Of a DNA stretch of 64,000 nucleotides, positions 12,568 through 23,559 are shown in pieces; position 1 is the first letter of the stretch, and every line of letters begins with the position of its first letter. A model generated the notes under the pieces. It was not told the DNA's origin, did not search any database, and saw nothing but the letters and a program-made list of their open reading frames with translations. The position numbers and the translations under genes are program-made. The stretch spans positions 21,886,501 to 21,950,500 of the forward strand of contig NC_081413.1 in assembly GCF_030272615.1 (NCBI RefSeq), read 5' to 3'. The DNA comes from Cryptomeria japonica (lineage: Eukaryota > Streptophyta > Pinopsida > Cupressales > Cupressaceae).

Positions 12568-14344
12568 ATGGAGCCTAAGGAATTTATTAACCCCAAACCA
12601 CCGCCTCTTAGCTCGCAGCCTGAAACCTTAAAAAAAACCTTTGCTACGACTGTAACCAGCCCGAACCATGGTGTCTCTCCCAGTGTTAAGTTCATGGCTG
12701 GAGCTCTGAGACCCAATGGAGAAGGTAAGGGATCTGATGTTACCATTGACCTCTCTGCAATTTCTTTGAATGATGTTTTGGCTCAAGAAATCTCTAGTGA
12801 AAAAAATAGACTTAGAAATATGGCTATTTTCTTTGTTGTCATTGATATAGATAATTGCCCCCCTTGAAAATTTCTTGATGACTAGTTTTATAATTTCTAG
12901 AATATCAAATTGGGTTACAGGTTTTCCTTCTGTAGACAAATACAAAAGGGCCTATTTGTAATCTTCTTTAACTCTTTGGAAACGCAATTAGAAGTCCTTA
13001 AAGGCAATACTGGGCAGTTGGAAACACCTCCTTCTGTACCCTAGCATGGACACCTAAGGCCATAAATGAGGAAATCATGGCCTTCTCAAGCCCTAGGTGG
13101 CTCTTGCTGAAAAGTGTCCCCCCTTTCCTTTGGAAATTCCTCCCTTAGCTCATTGAACCTATCAGCAAATGATTAGAATGGATGATTCAAATAGGTTAAT
13201 CCCACATCTTGACGTGAGAATGTTGGTGTCAATAAAATGTGGGATAGACATTAATCCTAAGAATCTTAAAATTAAGATTGAGGAAGAAGTATATGTCTTC
13301 CCTATCAAACTCTTGGATGGAATGAACACATGTTTTTTATGCAAAAAAAGAGGGGCCTAAACGAAAAAACTGTCGAATTATTAAGAGACATAATCTGGGG
13401 AATGAATTCCATCCCCCAAAACAAGAGAGTAGAAACCCTTAAATTCCTAATGATCCCAACCCCCCCTGAAACCTAACTCAGAGAACCCTAATACCACCCG
13501 CCAGCATACCACTATTGCAAAACCTACCTCGGCCTCACCTATGGAGTCTGCTTACATAAACCCTAATCTGAAGAGTGATAACATCGACTCTGGTTATTTA
13601 AACTCTAAAATGATATTTGGCATGCTGAATATTGAAACAACAATATCCTCTACTTAGCCTCTAATCACCACTCCTCTCTTTACTGCTATGGACATGGAAG
13701 AAATACCTCAAGGTGACGGATTTCTACCTGTCGTCAATAAAAAGCGCCGTACGAAAATAGTCCAACAACTAGCAGCGGAAAAAATAAGGAATGATACCAA
13801 ATTCACCACCCCAAAGATGAAATAGCTACTCTTGTCCAGTAACTCCTTTGTTTCTCATTCCAAAGTTAAATAAATGATCTTAAATATTGAGGGGGAGACT
13901 CATGATTGTAATGCTACAACTAGCCAAGGTGGTTTTGATAAATTCTTTTCCAAAGGAGAGGAATCCCCTACTTCTCCCTCTACAAATCTTACTTTATCCC
14001 ACCCTGTGGCTAATTTTAGCACTATAGGCACGAGCTTCCCCCCCAAAATCTTCCATGCACTAGATGAAGAATTTACTATTTAGATCATCCCTGCTAAAAT
14101 CACGGTTGACAATAAAATTCCTAACATGCTCTGCATCACGAATGAACCTTGCACTAAGATAGGTAACAATACCAACCATGAGCATGAGGGGATAGAGAAA
14201 ATTGACCCCAATGAGGATAATGATAGCTTATACTTTGGTGCTAAAGCTAAAAAGAAGGGAAGGCCTCTCAGGGGTAAAAATAAGAAGAAGACTGCGGGCA
14301 CCCCAAGTACCTCAGTTAGTAACCCAAACCCATGCTGCTCTTAG
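12568..14344 (+). pseudogene. LINE B ORF1 relic with partial zinc knuckle
   Basis: ATG at 12568 opens MEPKEFINPKPPPLSSQPE, a proline-rich N-terminus. A DUF4283-like domain follows with frame breaks (about 12760-13330). It ends with the strand IEEEVYVFPIKLLDGMNTC and a zinc-knuckle start CFLCKKRG at 13330. One frame step further, KRKNCR supplies the last Cys, and the His position is lost. The C-terminal part (13630-14344) includes EIPQGDGFLPVVNKKRR and a very basic tail with KAKKKGRPLRGKNKKK. The product would bind RNA in the LINE particle. One frameshift lies between 12868 and 13169, with several stops. Confidence 0.75.
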
Positions 14345-14379
14345 GCTATTCATTGTGTCTTATCCTAATAGTGTTCTCC

Positions 14380-17300
14380 ATGAAGTGCATTTCATGGAAT
14401 GTTAGAGGGGTGGAATCACCCAATAGGATGTTCATCATCAAGAGATTTCTTGATATGCATAGAGATGTTGACTTCTTGCTGCTGCAAGAGCTTAAGGCTA
14501 CTGGGTTCACTCTTGACACCACCCTTGATTTTATCTGGAGAGATGCAGTTAAACTCTGCTCTAACCACCATAAAGGCAGAGGTGGTGTTGGACTCCTCAT
14601 CAATCCTAAATGGACTAATCTAATTGCCAATAGGGGAGTATTCCCTTGCAATCATGTTGTCTTGATCTCAATTAAGGTAAATGACATCCAATTTGGGGCA
14701 TGTGCAATCTATGCTCCTAACAATTACAAAGACAGAAGTATGCTTTGAGAATGGCTCAAGTCTCTCCCGGAAATCCCCTGGATCCTTGTCGAAGACTTTA
14801 ACATGATTGAAAATGAAGGGGATAAAATTGGTGGATTACCATTTGAATGGCATCAAGCTTAAAGGACATACTGGAACAGGTTGAAAACAACCAAGTCCCT
14901 GTTTGATCCTCTTGAGGGAGGCAGAACTCCCCCCCATAAAATCTGGCACACTTGGTGCGACCACCAAAAAGATTCCAATAGGATATACACAAGGCTTGAC
15001 CGGTTTTACGCCAACAAGGATTTCTTTTCCTTCCTCCCTAACAACCAAAGAATTTTTATCACTGTCTGGCCGACAACACTATTTGACCATCACCTTATTA
15101 TTGCTAATATTAGTATTAGGAATGCGGTCTCTAGATAAACTGACAAGACTGAAAAATTTATGCTAAATACATCCCTACTTAAAGATCAAGAGGTCTTGAT
15201 GGTTGTGAAGGTTATTATAATTATTAATCTATAGAATAAACTCCTGCCCTCACATATTGATAGATGGAGTTACAATATCAACTCCTGGCAGAAACTACTC
15301 CAGACCATTGGCCAGAAAAATGCTAGAGACTTTTGATTTACTGAAAAAGCCCTCTCTAGTTGACTACATGTCCTTGAAGAGGACATCCAAAATAATCCCA
15401 GTAATACTCAAATTGCTAGCCAACTTACACAAGCCAAGGAAGTCCTTAGGAAACATCAAAAGGTTAAAATTCGTGGGGCCATGATCAGAGCACGATCACA
15501 TTGGCTCTAGTTTGGGGAAAAAGGGTCAAAATTCTTTTTTAATTTGCTGAAATATAAATAGGCCAAAGAGAAGATTGATAGGCTTGTTATTGATAATAAG
15601 GAAATCATAGACCTCCCTAGTATTAGAGACGCCTTTGAACTGTTCTATAAAAACCTTTTCACCTCAGAAGACACTAGCATGGCCAAGAACACTAGAGAAC
15701 ATTGCAGAACCCTCATCCCCACTAGGATGTCTAATGAGGACTCCCTCCTAATCAATCAAATTATCACTATTCAAGAAATCACGAATGCCATTAAGTCCCT
15801 TAAACCTAATAAAGCTCTGGGCCGGGACGGGCTCCCTATTGAATTCTATAAAGCTAATATAGAATGGATTGCTATGTACCTTCATGAAATCTACTCTGAA
15901 GCATTCATCAATGGCTCCCTTGGAACTGACATCAACAAAGGAATCATCAAACTTATCCCCAAAGATGGGGACAAGGCCTTGCTAAAAAATTGGAGGCCCA
16001 TCACGCTTCTCAATGTCTCTTATAAAATTTTTGCTAAAGCCTTAGCCCTTTGCCTTGTCAAGATCTTACCCAAATTCATTTACTCCACACAAATTGGCTT
16101 CATCAAGGGGAGGTATATCTTAGAAAATCTCATTACTAGCTGGGAGACCATGGAGTGGGCTAAGACCTCCAACCAAGAGTCTGCCATGTTCTTACTTGAT
16201 TTTGAGAAGGCTTATGACTGAGTGGAATGGGAGTTTATCACTATGATGCTCCAGGCCTTTGGATTCCCAGAAAACTTCTGTAGGTATGTTAATGTCCTCC
16301 TTCAAGATGCCTCGGCCCAGCTGCAGATCAACAGCTCCCTATCCAACAACATCAAGCTTAGTAGATCAATTAGGCAAGGTTGTCCACTCGCCCCTACCCT
16401 ATTTGTCATTGCATCTGATGCCCTCTATTACCTTCTGAGGAATGACTCCCTCTCCCCTAGTGTCAAGGGTATTAAACTCCTAGATAACTCCACCCTCCTC
16501 AACATCCAGTTTGCAAATGACATGGCCTTGTTCCTTGAACTGTCACTTCAAAATGTTGATGCACTTGTCCACAAGCTTAAGATCTTTGGCTCCATGTCGG
16601 GGGCTAGAATCTCACAGGCCAAATCTACCCTCCTTGGATGAAAAGATGAACCCCCTAACTGGATTTCCTCCTATGAGTTTCAGTGGGGAGGCCCCAATAA
16701 GATCATTCATTACTTTGGAATCCCCTTTTCAGTCTCTCTCTCTCCTAAAGAAATGTGGCAATGGGTCAAGCAAAAAATTGATTAAAAACTAAACAAATGG
16801 GATAATCAATTCCTCTCCATGGCTAGCAGAATTCAAGTATGCCAAAAAATCCTTTCATCATATACTCTGTACTACTACTCTGCATGGCTATTTAATGACT
16901 ATCAAATACTTGAGGTTGAAAAGACCATCAGACAGTACCTCTAGTCTGATGGTAAAGGTGCTAAGAAGATGCATGTTGTAAACTAGAAATGGTGTCACAT
17001 GGCCAAAAAGGCTGGTGGCCTTGAACTAAAAGACCTAAAAACACAAGGAATCGCCCTCACTGCAAAATGGATCTTCCATGCATTGGATGGGATGGAACCC
17101 TGGAAAGTCCTGATTAGAAACAACATTGAAAGAGGCACTCTAAAAAATGCCAAATCCTGGAAACATCTTCCTCTTGCTAAACTGGTTTCGGGTAAGTTTC
17201 ATGTCTCAGTGCAAGTCTCATGTGTGTTTAGATCGATTTGGAAAGCATGGGAGCATGTCAGACACCTTATTGACAACCCTGGTGTTAGTAGTAATGATGT

Positions 17301-18102
17301 CTTCCAAGGGGAAATATTCATACGGTGGAATCTTTACCATGCTAACAAGCCTCTTGCCCTTACACAAGGCTACTCGGCCAAATTATGGGATAAAGCTAAT
17401 ATTAGATACTTCACAGACCTGTTTGAGCATGACACACTTATCAGCTTGGAAGAATTGATCTCTTCCCACAACCTACCACCTACCCAAAAAAGGACTTATC
17501 TGATGGTTAAAAGGGCATGGAAAGCCCTAGATCTACGATCCACTATTGACCTTGACTCGCATAGATTTTTAACATTCAAATGGAAAGATGGTTCCCAACT
17601 ATCCAAAATTAAATGCTCTAGCATCTATGATATGATTGTAAATAATGGCTCTATTTTTTTACACACTAATAAGTTTTGGTATGTTGATCTATCTGATAAG
17701 ATTTGGCAGAAATGTTTAATGCAGATTTGGAAAAGACCAATCCCACCTAAAATACAATGTTTAAAATGGCAGATCATAATAGATAAACTTCCCCTGAGAA
17801 AGGGGCTGGCTAATGATGATTTATGTTCAGTTTGTAGAATTCCTGACACTTGTAGGCACATTTTTTTTTACTGCACTTTCGCCAAGGAGGTTTGGTTAAT
17901 GTTTGGTTTTGTTATTCCTATGCATATAAATATCTTTAACATTATAATCAGACATATTGATGGCTTAAAAAGGATGCTAATCTGTTTTGGTTTATACTAT
18001 CTTCCTTTATTTTGTAGTTCATTTAGAAAATCGGAAATGAGGATAGGTTTAATAATAATAGCAGATGCCTTACTGAGTCTTTTTTTAGACTCACTTTTTT
18101 AA
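14380..18102 (+). pseudogene. LINE B ORF2: endonuclease, reverse transcriptase, zf-RVT
   Basis: It starts 36 bp after ORF1 at MKCISWNVRGVESPN, a typical APE endonuclease start. The endonuclease continues with LLLQELKATG, CAIYAPNN, VEDFNMIE (usual GDFN, Gly to Glu) and DHHLI (about 15090). The reverse transcriptase spans about 15780-16640 with KALGRDGLPIEFYK, NWRPITLLNVSYKIFAKA, GFIKGRYILENL, LDFEKAYD, IRQGCPLAPTLFVIA and QFANDMALF. The last replaces the catalytic FADD with FAND. A zf-RVT-like region (about 17690-17895) has PPKIQCLKW, CSVC and HIFFYC. I count thirteen in-frame stops, for example 14746, 14860, 15232, 15334, 16219 and 16639, and no frameshift. Confidence 0.92.
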
Positions 18103-18128
18103 AAATTGCTTCTCAGGTATGCTTTCTC

Positions 18129-18434
18129 ATGAATCTGGAAAAACAAAAGTTCCTTCGCTTCCTCAGGGATGGGCATGCAACGATGTTTGTGTACAAGGTG
18201 AAGAATGGCTATGAGTGGAGGTGGCTTTCGAGTGACCTCTCTTCATTCGAGGAGGCATTGAAGGTGCTTCATAAGGAAATCTAGAACAACAAAGTACCTG
18301 ATGCAGACCACATAGCCATGCTCGCCCAGATTCAAGATAAAAAAGGGTGGTTTGGATGGAGGGCGCCCAAGGATGGACCGCTTGGATGGACACCTTTGAT
18401 AATATTTTGCATTAGACACACCATTTTTGTATAA
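18129..18434 (+). pseudogene. 102-codon frame in LINE B 3' region, one internal stop
   Basis: ATG at 18129 opens MNLEKQKFLRFLRDGHATM and the frame runs to TAA at 18432. A single TAG at 18282 interrupts HKEI*NNKVPDADHIAM, where CAG (Gln) would fit. The sequence is Trp-rich and well formed (GYEWRWLSSDL, KKGWFGWRAPKDGPLGW). It lies 27 bp past the ORF2 stop in a different frame. It could be a frameshifted C-terminal extension of ORF2 or a separate small protein. I do not recognise the domain, and its coding-like composition is the main evidence. Confidence 0.5.
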
Positions 18435-18561
18435 ACAATTACTCTTTACTGGTAGTTAGTTTGGGTTGTTAGCTCTCATAGTGATTTTGGTGGCTGAGGT
18501 GGTGCCTCCTTGTATAATTTTGTAAATTTGTTATCCTTGATTATCAATATAAAATATATAT

Positions 18562-18573
18562 ATATACTTTTCA
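18562..18573 (+). repeat. LINE B target-site duplication, right copy
   Basis: ATATACTTTTCA, identical to 12271-12282, directly after the AT-rich tail. Confidence 0.7.
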
Positions 18574-18839
18574 TTTTTAAAAGTATTAATTATTGTGAAT
18601 CAAATCTCTATAAAATATCTAGTTGATTTTATTACCTATTAAAAAAATAAAATAAAATCTATATATCTATATAGAAATTCACTTTATTTACATTATTATA
18701 AATAAAAAATTTTAAAAATCTATGATACCTATAAATTGGTTCCTATAACAACAATTTTTTTAAACAATCATAGTTTACATAAATAATTTTTATAATATAA
18801 TAATCAATATTTATTGGTGCAAAATAATTAATTAATTGA

Positions 18840-19920
18840 ACTTCAATGAATGGAATACTGTTGAAATATCACTTTCCAATAGATAATTTTTGAAATAAAA
18901 ATATTCTAAAACTAGTGGGTCAATGAAATGTCACATTGCACTCTTTAAATAAATCAAAATAAAATATTATGAAATGAAAATATTCCAAAACATAGAAATA
19001 GGTCAATAGGTGTCCAATTTCACTCTACATGAAAAAATATTAAAACAAATTATGGATCAATGAAAAGTCACATTACACTATTTATTTAATAAATCAAAGT
19101 AAACTATTATGAAATGAAAATATTCCAAAATATATAATGGGTCAATAATTTTACAATTTCATTCTAAATGGAAAGATATTAAAACAAATAATGGCTCGAT
19201 GAAAAGTCTCATGCTACTATTTAAATAAAACAAAACAAATAAATTATGAAATGAAAAGATTCCAAAACAAATAATAATTCAATGAAATGATATATTTTAC
19301 TCTTTAAATAAAGCAAAATAAAATATTATCAAATAGAAAGATCCTAGAACAAATTATGGATTAATGCAATGTCATATTCCACTGTTTAAATTAAGAAAAA
19401 AAAATATTATGAAATGGAAATATTTTGAAATAAATTATAGATCAATGAAATTTCATATCTTATTTTTTCAAAATAAAACAAAAAAAATTATGAAATTGAA
19501 AGATTTAAAAACAAATACTAGATCAATGAAATGTCATATTCCATTTTTAAAATAAAGTAAAAGACAGTATTATGAAATAGAAAGGTTTCAAAATAATAAA
19601 TATTGGATTAAGAAAATATGGCATTTCATTCTTTAAATTAAAAATATCATAAAATATTATGAAATTGAAAGACTAAAAACAAAAAGGCCAATAAATGTCA
19701 CATTCTATTATTTTAATAAAGAGAATAAAAATATTATGAAATTGAAAGATTCTAAAACAAATAATAGACGAAAGAAATTTCACATTCTATTGTTTAAGAG
19801 AAAATATTATAAACAAAGATATTCCAAAACAAATTAATAAGTCAATGAAACGTCACATTGGACTTTTTAAATAAAGTAAAAAAATATTATAAAAATAAAA
19901 GATTCCAAAATGATGTTAAG
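18840..19920 (+). repeat. AT-rich tandem array, about 81-82 bp unit
   Basis: About a dozen diverged units share the core tcaatgaaatgtcacattc, then ctctttaaataaa, aaaatattatgaaatg and attccaaaacaaa. Measured spacings of the tcaatg word are 82 bp (19279 to 19361) and 81 bp (19361 to 19442 and 19441 to 19522). Open frames here, such as 19364-19555, are produced by the repeat and are not genes. Two further units lie on the far side of LINE B near 11785-11930. Confidence 0.75.
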
Positions 19921-20281
19921 TTTTGATAATCAGCTCATATTTTACTTCATCGTTTTTCCAAATCATTTAATTTAAAAATTAATGGTATTAGAAGATGAAT
20001 ATTTTTAGCCTAATTAAAAATAAAAATAATAAATCCATATTTAACAATGTCACCATCCTTTCTTAACTTATATTTATATCATTTCATGTCATGCAATGTG
20101 ATATTGCATCTTTTACTCTACGATGGAATCACATTTGCATAGGCAATGCTATGTATGAGGGGTTATTGCTGTATTTTCTTAAATTAGTTGAAGCAATGGA
20201 TAATTTTCATTGAGGAATAATAGGTTGATTAACAATAAATTCAAATGGTTCAATGATATATATGGAGAAATAATTTAATAA
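19921..20281. other. AT-rich spacer, nothing recognised
   Basis: Between the tandem array and the 5'-truncated gypsy-like element. No coding frame or boundary signal seen. Confidence 0.4.
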
Positions 20282-20293
20282 ACACTCATCTTT

Positions 20294-21523
20294 GTGAAAT
20301 TATTTGATGCATTTTCTTCTCCTGCAATTGGTTCTATTACATTACCTATTGAGGTCCATAACAAATCCCTTGATGTGAACTTTGCTATTATTCCTTCATC
20401 CGAACAATTTCATGTGAAGCTTGGCTATCCTTGGCTATCTTCCATGAAAGCTATTGCTTCTCCTATTCACAAATGTTTGAAATTTCCCCATAATGGTGAA
20501 GTTGTTACTGTCAATCATAGTCTCTTTAAACCAGCTGAAAGAACTTCTAGCGTTCCTATTGATTATTTTTGGCCTAAACAATTCCAATCTCTTCCACCGC
20601 GAAGTGATCATCTTTTCAAATCTTATCAAAAGTGGAAAACAGATATGATCCTATCTCTAAGTGAACCTAGAACACCCAAACTTGATATTCCTATCATTCT
20701 TGAGAAGGAAGTTCTTCCTTTGAAAGATAAAACTAATGTCTTTCCTCAAGAAGATTCCCAACCTATTCCCATGGATGTGACTATGTCTATGCCGAATAAA
20801 CTTTCTAAAGGTAGACCTACACCTCCTCGTCATGATGGACTTGGTCTCTTTCCTAAACCGAAAATTCCTCCTTTATATGGAGCAATTCCTCCTCCTTCCT
20901 CTTATAAAGAGAAGAGACCTTCCTCTTCTCCTATTATCCAACCTAAGAGACCACAACCCAAACACCCAAGTGATAAGGATGAGAACATTCCTCCTCCTCA
21001 ATCTTCTCAACTTCCTACTAAGACTAGACGAAATCGTTCTGCATGTGAACGCCGACGAAAGCGTCGTCTTAGAGCTCAGGCAGCTGCTTCTCAAACTTTG
21101 CAATCCCCAAAAACACCTTCAGCTAGCATTATTCCATTTTCTCCTCAGCCGGAAATTGAGCCAAAATCTCCTAAACATAAGATGCATGATGGTCTTGATC
21201 CTGCGCGAGTTAAAGATCCTATTTTTATAAATCTTGATGATGATATAGATGAAAATGTTATTCATGATGAAAATGTTACTTCTCTTCATTCTGATAGTGA
21301 ATATGAATATGTTGATGTTGATAACCATTTATCTAACGAATTTTCTAAAGCACTTATCCTAGCTCCTAGACAAGAACAACGTGGCTTGGAACATGAACAT
21401 AGCCCTTGTTTGGATCTTGTGATAGCTCCATCTGCTGTGTTCGATGTTCCTCCTCTAGCGTGTTTCCTACCTTCCCGAAATATTTATGAGCAAGATCGGG
21501 GGGTAGATGATGTGCTAGACTAG
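20294..21523 (+). CDS. Gypsy-like polyprotein fragment, protease-like plus basic Pro-rich tail
   Basis: An uninterrupted frame of 409 codons. It has no ATG at its left edge (GTG, frame open from 20282), so it is a fragment, not a gene start. Residues about 20-100 resemble the C-terminal half of a retroviral-type aspartic protease (LDVNFAIIPSSEQFHVKLGY, then IDYFWPKQFQ). The same block recurs on the minus strand at 31631-31918. The rest is low-complexity: proline-rich (about 170-230), a dense basic cluster KTRRNRSACERRRKRRLRAQ near 245-265, then an acidic part around 315-350. No Asp-Thr-Gly motif is present in this fragment. Confidence 0.65.
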   Translation: MKLFDAFSSPAIGSITLPIEVHNKSLDVNFAIIPSSEQFHVKLGYPWLSSMKAIASPIHKCLKFPHNGEVVTVNHSLFKPAERTSSVPIDYFWPKQFQSLPPRSDHLFKSYQKWKTDMILSLSEPRTPKLDIPIILEKEVLPLKDKTNVFPQEDSQPIPMDVTMSMPNKLSKGRPTPPRHDGLGLFPKPKIPPLYGAIPPPSSYKEKRPSSSPIIQPKRPQPKHPSDKDENIPPPQSSQLPTKTRRNRSACERRRKRRLRAQAAASQTLQSPKTPSASIIPFSPQPEIEPKSPKHKMHDGLDPARVKDPIFINLDDDIDENVIHDENVTSLHSDSEYEYVDVDNHLSNEFSKALILAPRQEQRGLEHEHSPCLDLVIAPSAVFDVPPLACFLPSRNIYEQDRGVDDVLD

Positions 21524-22253
21524 TTTCATTAGCACAGCAGATTCTCTCCTCCTCTCTTTTGTTACTTCTTCTATATGTTATCCTCATTCTTCTATTTGTT
21601 GTCCTTAGTGTTGTCTACTTGAGGACGATGCAAAGCATTGAGATCTCTTTTGGTCTCTCTCATGTTGACTCAAAAGACACATGTGTTCCCTTCTTTTAGG
21701 TGACCTTCCTTGATTGGGGAATGAAGAACAATTATGCATACATACATATGATATACATGAATTATCATACAGCATACTGACCCCGAGGAAAGCGAAGTCA
21801 CCTCGTACTTTGTGCTTTTGTGTCTATTATCCTTGGGTTTATCTCACACTTGGGGGCTAAATCTTTGTGATAACATGCTCCTTTCCCTTCTCATTTCTTA
21901 TGTGTATCACTACCTTAAAGCAATCACCCCCGTTGAGGCATGTGCGATCGCTTTAACGTAGGGGGGCATACACCCCGTCTATCCCTTCAGGATACTTGAA
22001 AATTTCTTGGCCAACTTAGCTTTGCCCTGAAAATTTTCGGTATTTTTCTTGCATGACTCATAGTGAGGGAACCTTACTACTAACAGTCATGGTTCTCCCT
22101 CGTGATCTTCCCTTTTACTTTGTCAATCGAAGTCGTAAGATCCTTAGTCCACTGGGGGCTTGGTGTATCTTGCCTCCTTGACGTGGTGAAAGTCTTTCAA
22201 TATTGTTTCCTTGTACTTTACCGGAAGTATGAGCGTACGCCTATACTCCCGCT

Positions 22254-22268
22254 AAAGTGGGGGCTAAA
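22254..22268 (+). promoter_or_regulatory. Polypurine tract of gypsy-like element
   Basis: AAAGTGGGGGCTAAA ends one base before the LTR start TGTAGCGTCC. The same word with small changes precedes the LTR at 3311. Confidence 0.65.
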
Positions 22269-23531
22269 TGTAGCGTCCTAAAATTGTGACACTTGCAATT
22301 TCGACTGCATTTGGGTCTTCACGATGGTGATGCAACACAGAACCTGAATGGAGACCCTGAAACTTGTCCGCGACATCAAAAACTGCATTTTTCTAGCACC
22401 CTGGCCTGATCCTCCTTGCACCCTGCTGTCTCGGGAGGTGGGACCAGAGCGCCCAGTGCCCTGGTCCTTCAGGACTAGGGCACCCAACGCCCTGGTCCCC
22501 CAGGACCATGGCACCCAGCGCCCTGGTCCCTGGCCCTATTTTGGGCCCGGTCTCCTTTGGGGCTTCGGGTCTTTTTGTTTGCAAATTGGAAAATTGTCTT
22601 TCCTTGTCGGCCCAAGGTTGGAAAAATTAGTCTTTTAACCCTAATTGACAAGTATATAAACTACATTTCCTCTCCCATTTTGGTAAGAGGGTATGACGGA
22701 AAAGGCGTGGAAACGATACTCAAACATTCAAGCATTCAAGCATTCAAGCATTCCTTCAAGCAATTGATCATTCTAAGTCTCCATTCAAGGCTAAGTGCTA
22801 CATTCAAGGCAAGGATTCAACCATTGAAGAGGAGATCACATACTACATACAACATACAACATACAACATTTACACCTTCGCATGTAAGAATACAAACATT
22901 CTTACAACAACGTACTAGTACTTGTTTTACATTACAAACATTTACATTTACAACATTTCTCATTTCTTGGTTAATTCCAAAACCGAGGTTTGACCTAAGG
23001 GCAAACCCCTAATCCCTAACCCCCCAATCGTCTTCGCTTTTCTATGTGTAGGTTGTAGGTACGCGGCTGAAATTGAAGATCTGGAATCCTTGTGCAGAGA
23101 CGAACAGATCCCCCTTCGTTTCGCGGATTTTTCGGAGGACCGTGTGCACTCCGGGCGCCATCGTCCCGTCAACTTTCGCTCAAATTTGCAGGACAACGTC
23201 GTCTCGACATTTTACTGCTAATTCCAGATCCGCAGCTTCATCATATATCCCTATCTCTGTTTATTAGCGAATCTTTCTCACTTTTCATGCATTCCTAGCT
23301 TAATCCTTCTATCTACATTCTTTACAAAAGAGGGTAGCCTTGATGTCTTAACCCTTGAAACTCATTTAGAATCCAATCTTGCATTGTGTGGGATTGGATC
23401 TTGTGGGTTTCAACCCCTCTTTTGAATGTAAAGTCTCCCCTAAGTGAAAACCGTCAATCCTAGTGACCTCCCTTCTCTCTCCTTGGAGTTGGAAGAGGGG
23501 AAAGCAACTAGGGTTCAATTTTCCGCTTTAC
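22269..23531 (+). repeat. Ty3/gypsy-like LTR (copy C, best preserved)
   Basis: It starts TGTAGCGTCCTAAAATTGTG right after the polypurine tract. It carries a GC-rich block of three 31-bp repeats (22441-22533), TATATAAA at 22653-22660 as the probable promoter, an attcaagc word repeat after it, and the family landmarks also seen at 1756-2860. The proposed end is CTTTACA at 23531, which gives TG...CA ends. That end is inferred, because the partner LTR is missing and no target duplication could be tested. Open frames here are spurious. Confidence 0.6.
22441..22533 (+). repeat. Three 31-bp GC-rich repeats with GGACCA/TGGTCC dyad
   Basis: Units at 22441-22471, 22472-22502 and 22503-22533 follow the pattern ggacca.ggcacccagcgccctggtcccc. 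Each contains GGACCA or GGACTA and CTGGTCC, so a unit can pair with itself. Single versions of the same dyad occur in LTR copies A and B. Confidence 0.75.
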
Positions 23532-23559
23532 AATTTCATAGAACACGCATGGGTTATGA

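Larger units (their letters stand above)
12283..18561 (+). mobile_element. Full-length L1-type LINE B (6.28 kb)
   Basis: This non-LTR retrotransposon is complete from 5' UTR to AT-rich tail and bounded by the 12-bp repeat ATATACTTTTCA. In order: 5' UTR (12283-12567), ORF1 (12568-14344), ORF2 with endonuclease, reverse transcriptase and zf-RVT-like domain (14380-18102), a conserved-looking downstream frame (18129-18434), a 3' UTR, and an end in ttatcaatataaaatatatatat. It has no LTRs and no polyadenine run longer than a few bases. ORF2 is still in one frame throughout. It is inactive because of stop codons and a catalytic-site change. Confidence 0.9.
20282..23531 (+). mobile_element. 5'-truncated Ty3/gypsy-like element, 3' end with LTR
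   Basis: The element enters mid-coding at 20282, carries one long frame, about 730 bp of untranslated 3' interior, a polypurine tract and a full LTR. There is no reverse transcriptase, RNase H or integrase between the protease-like coding and the polypurine tract, so this copy belongs to a pol-less, probably non-autonomous layout. The 5' LTR and gag are absent. Confidence 0.65.

Noticed and set aside
12564-12945. Antisense frames opposite LINE B ORF1
   Set aside because: They are shadows of the sense-strand coding and show no independent motif.
22278-22638. Gly/Pro-rich frames on both strands
   Set aside because: They lie in the GC-rich 31-bp repeats of an LTR and reflect base composition only.
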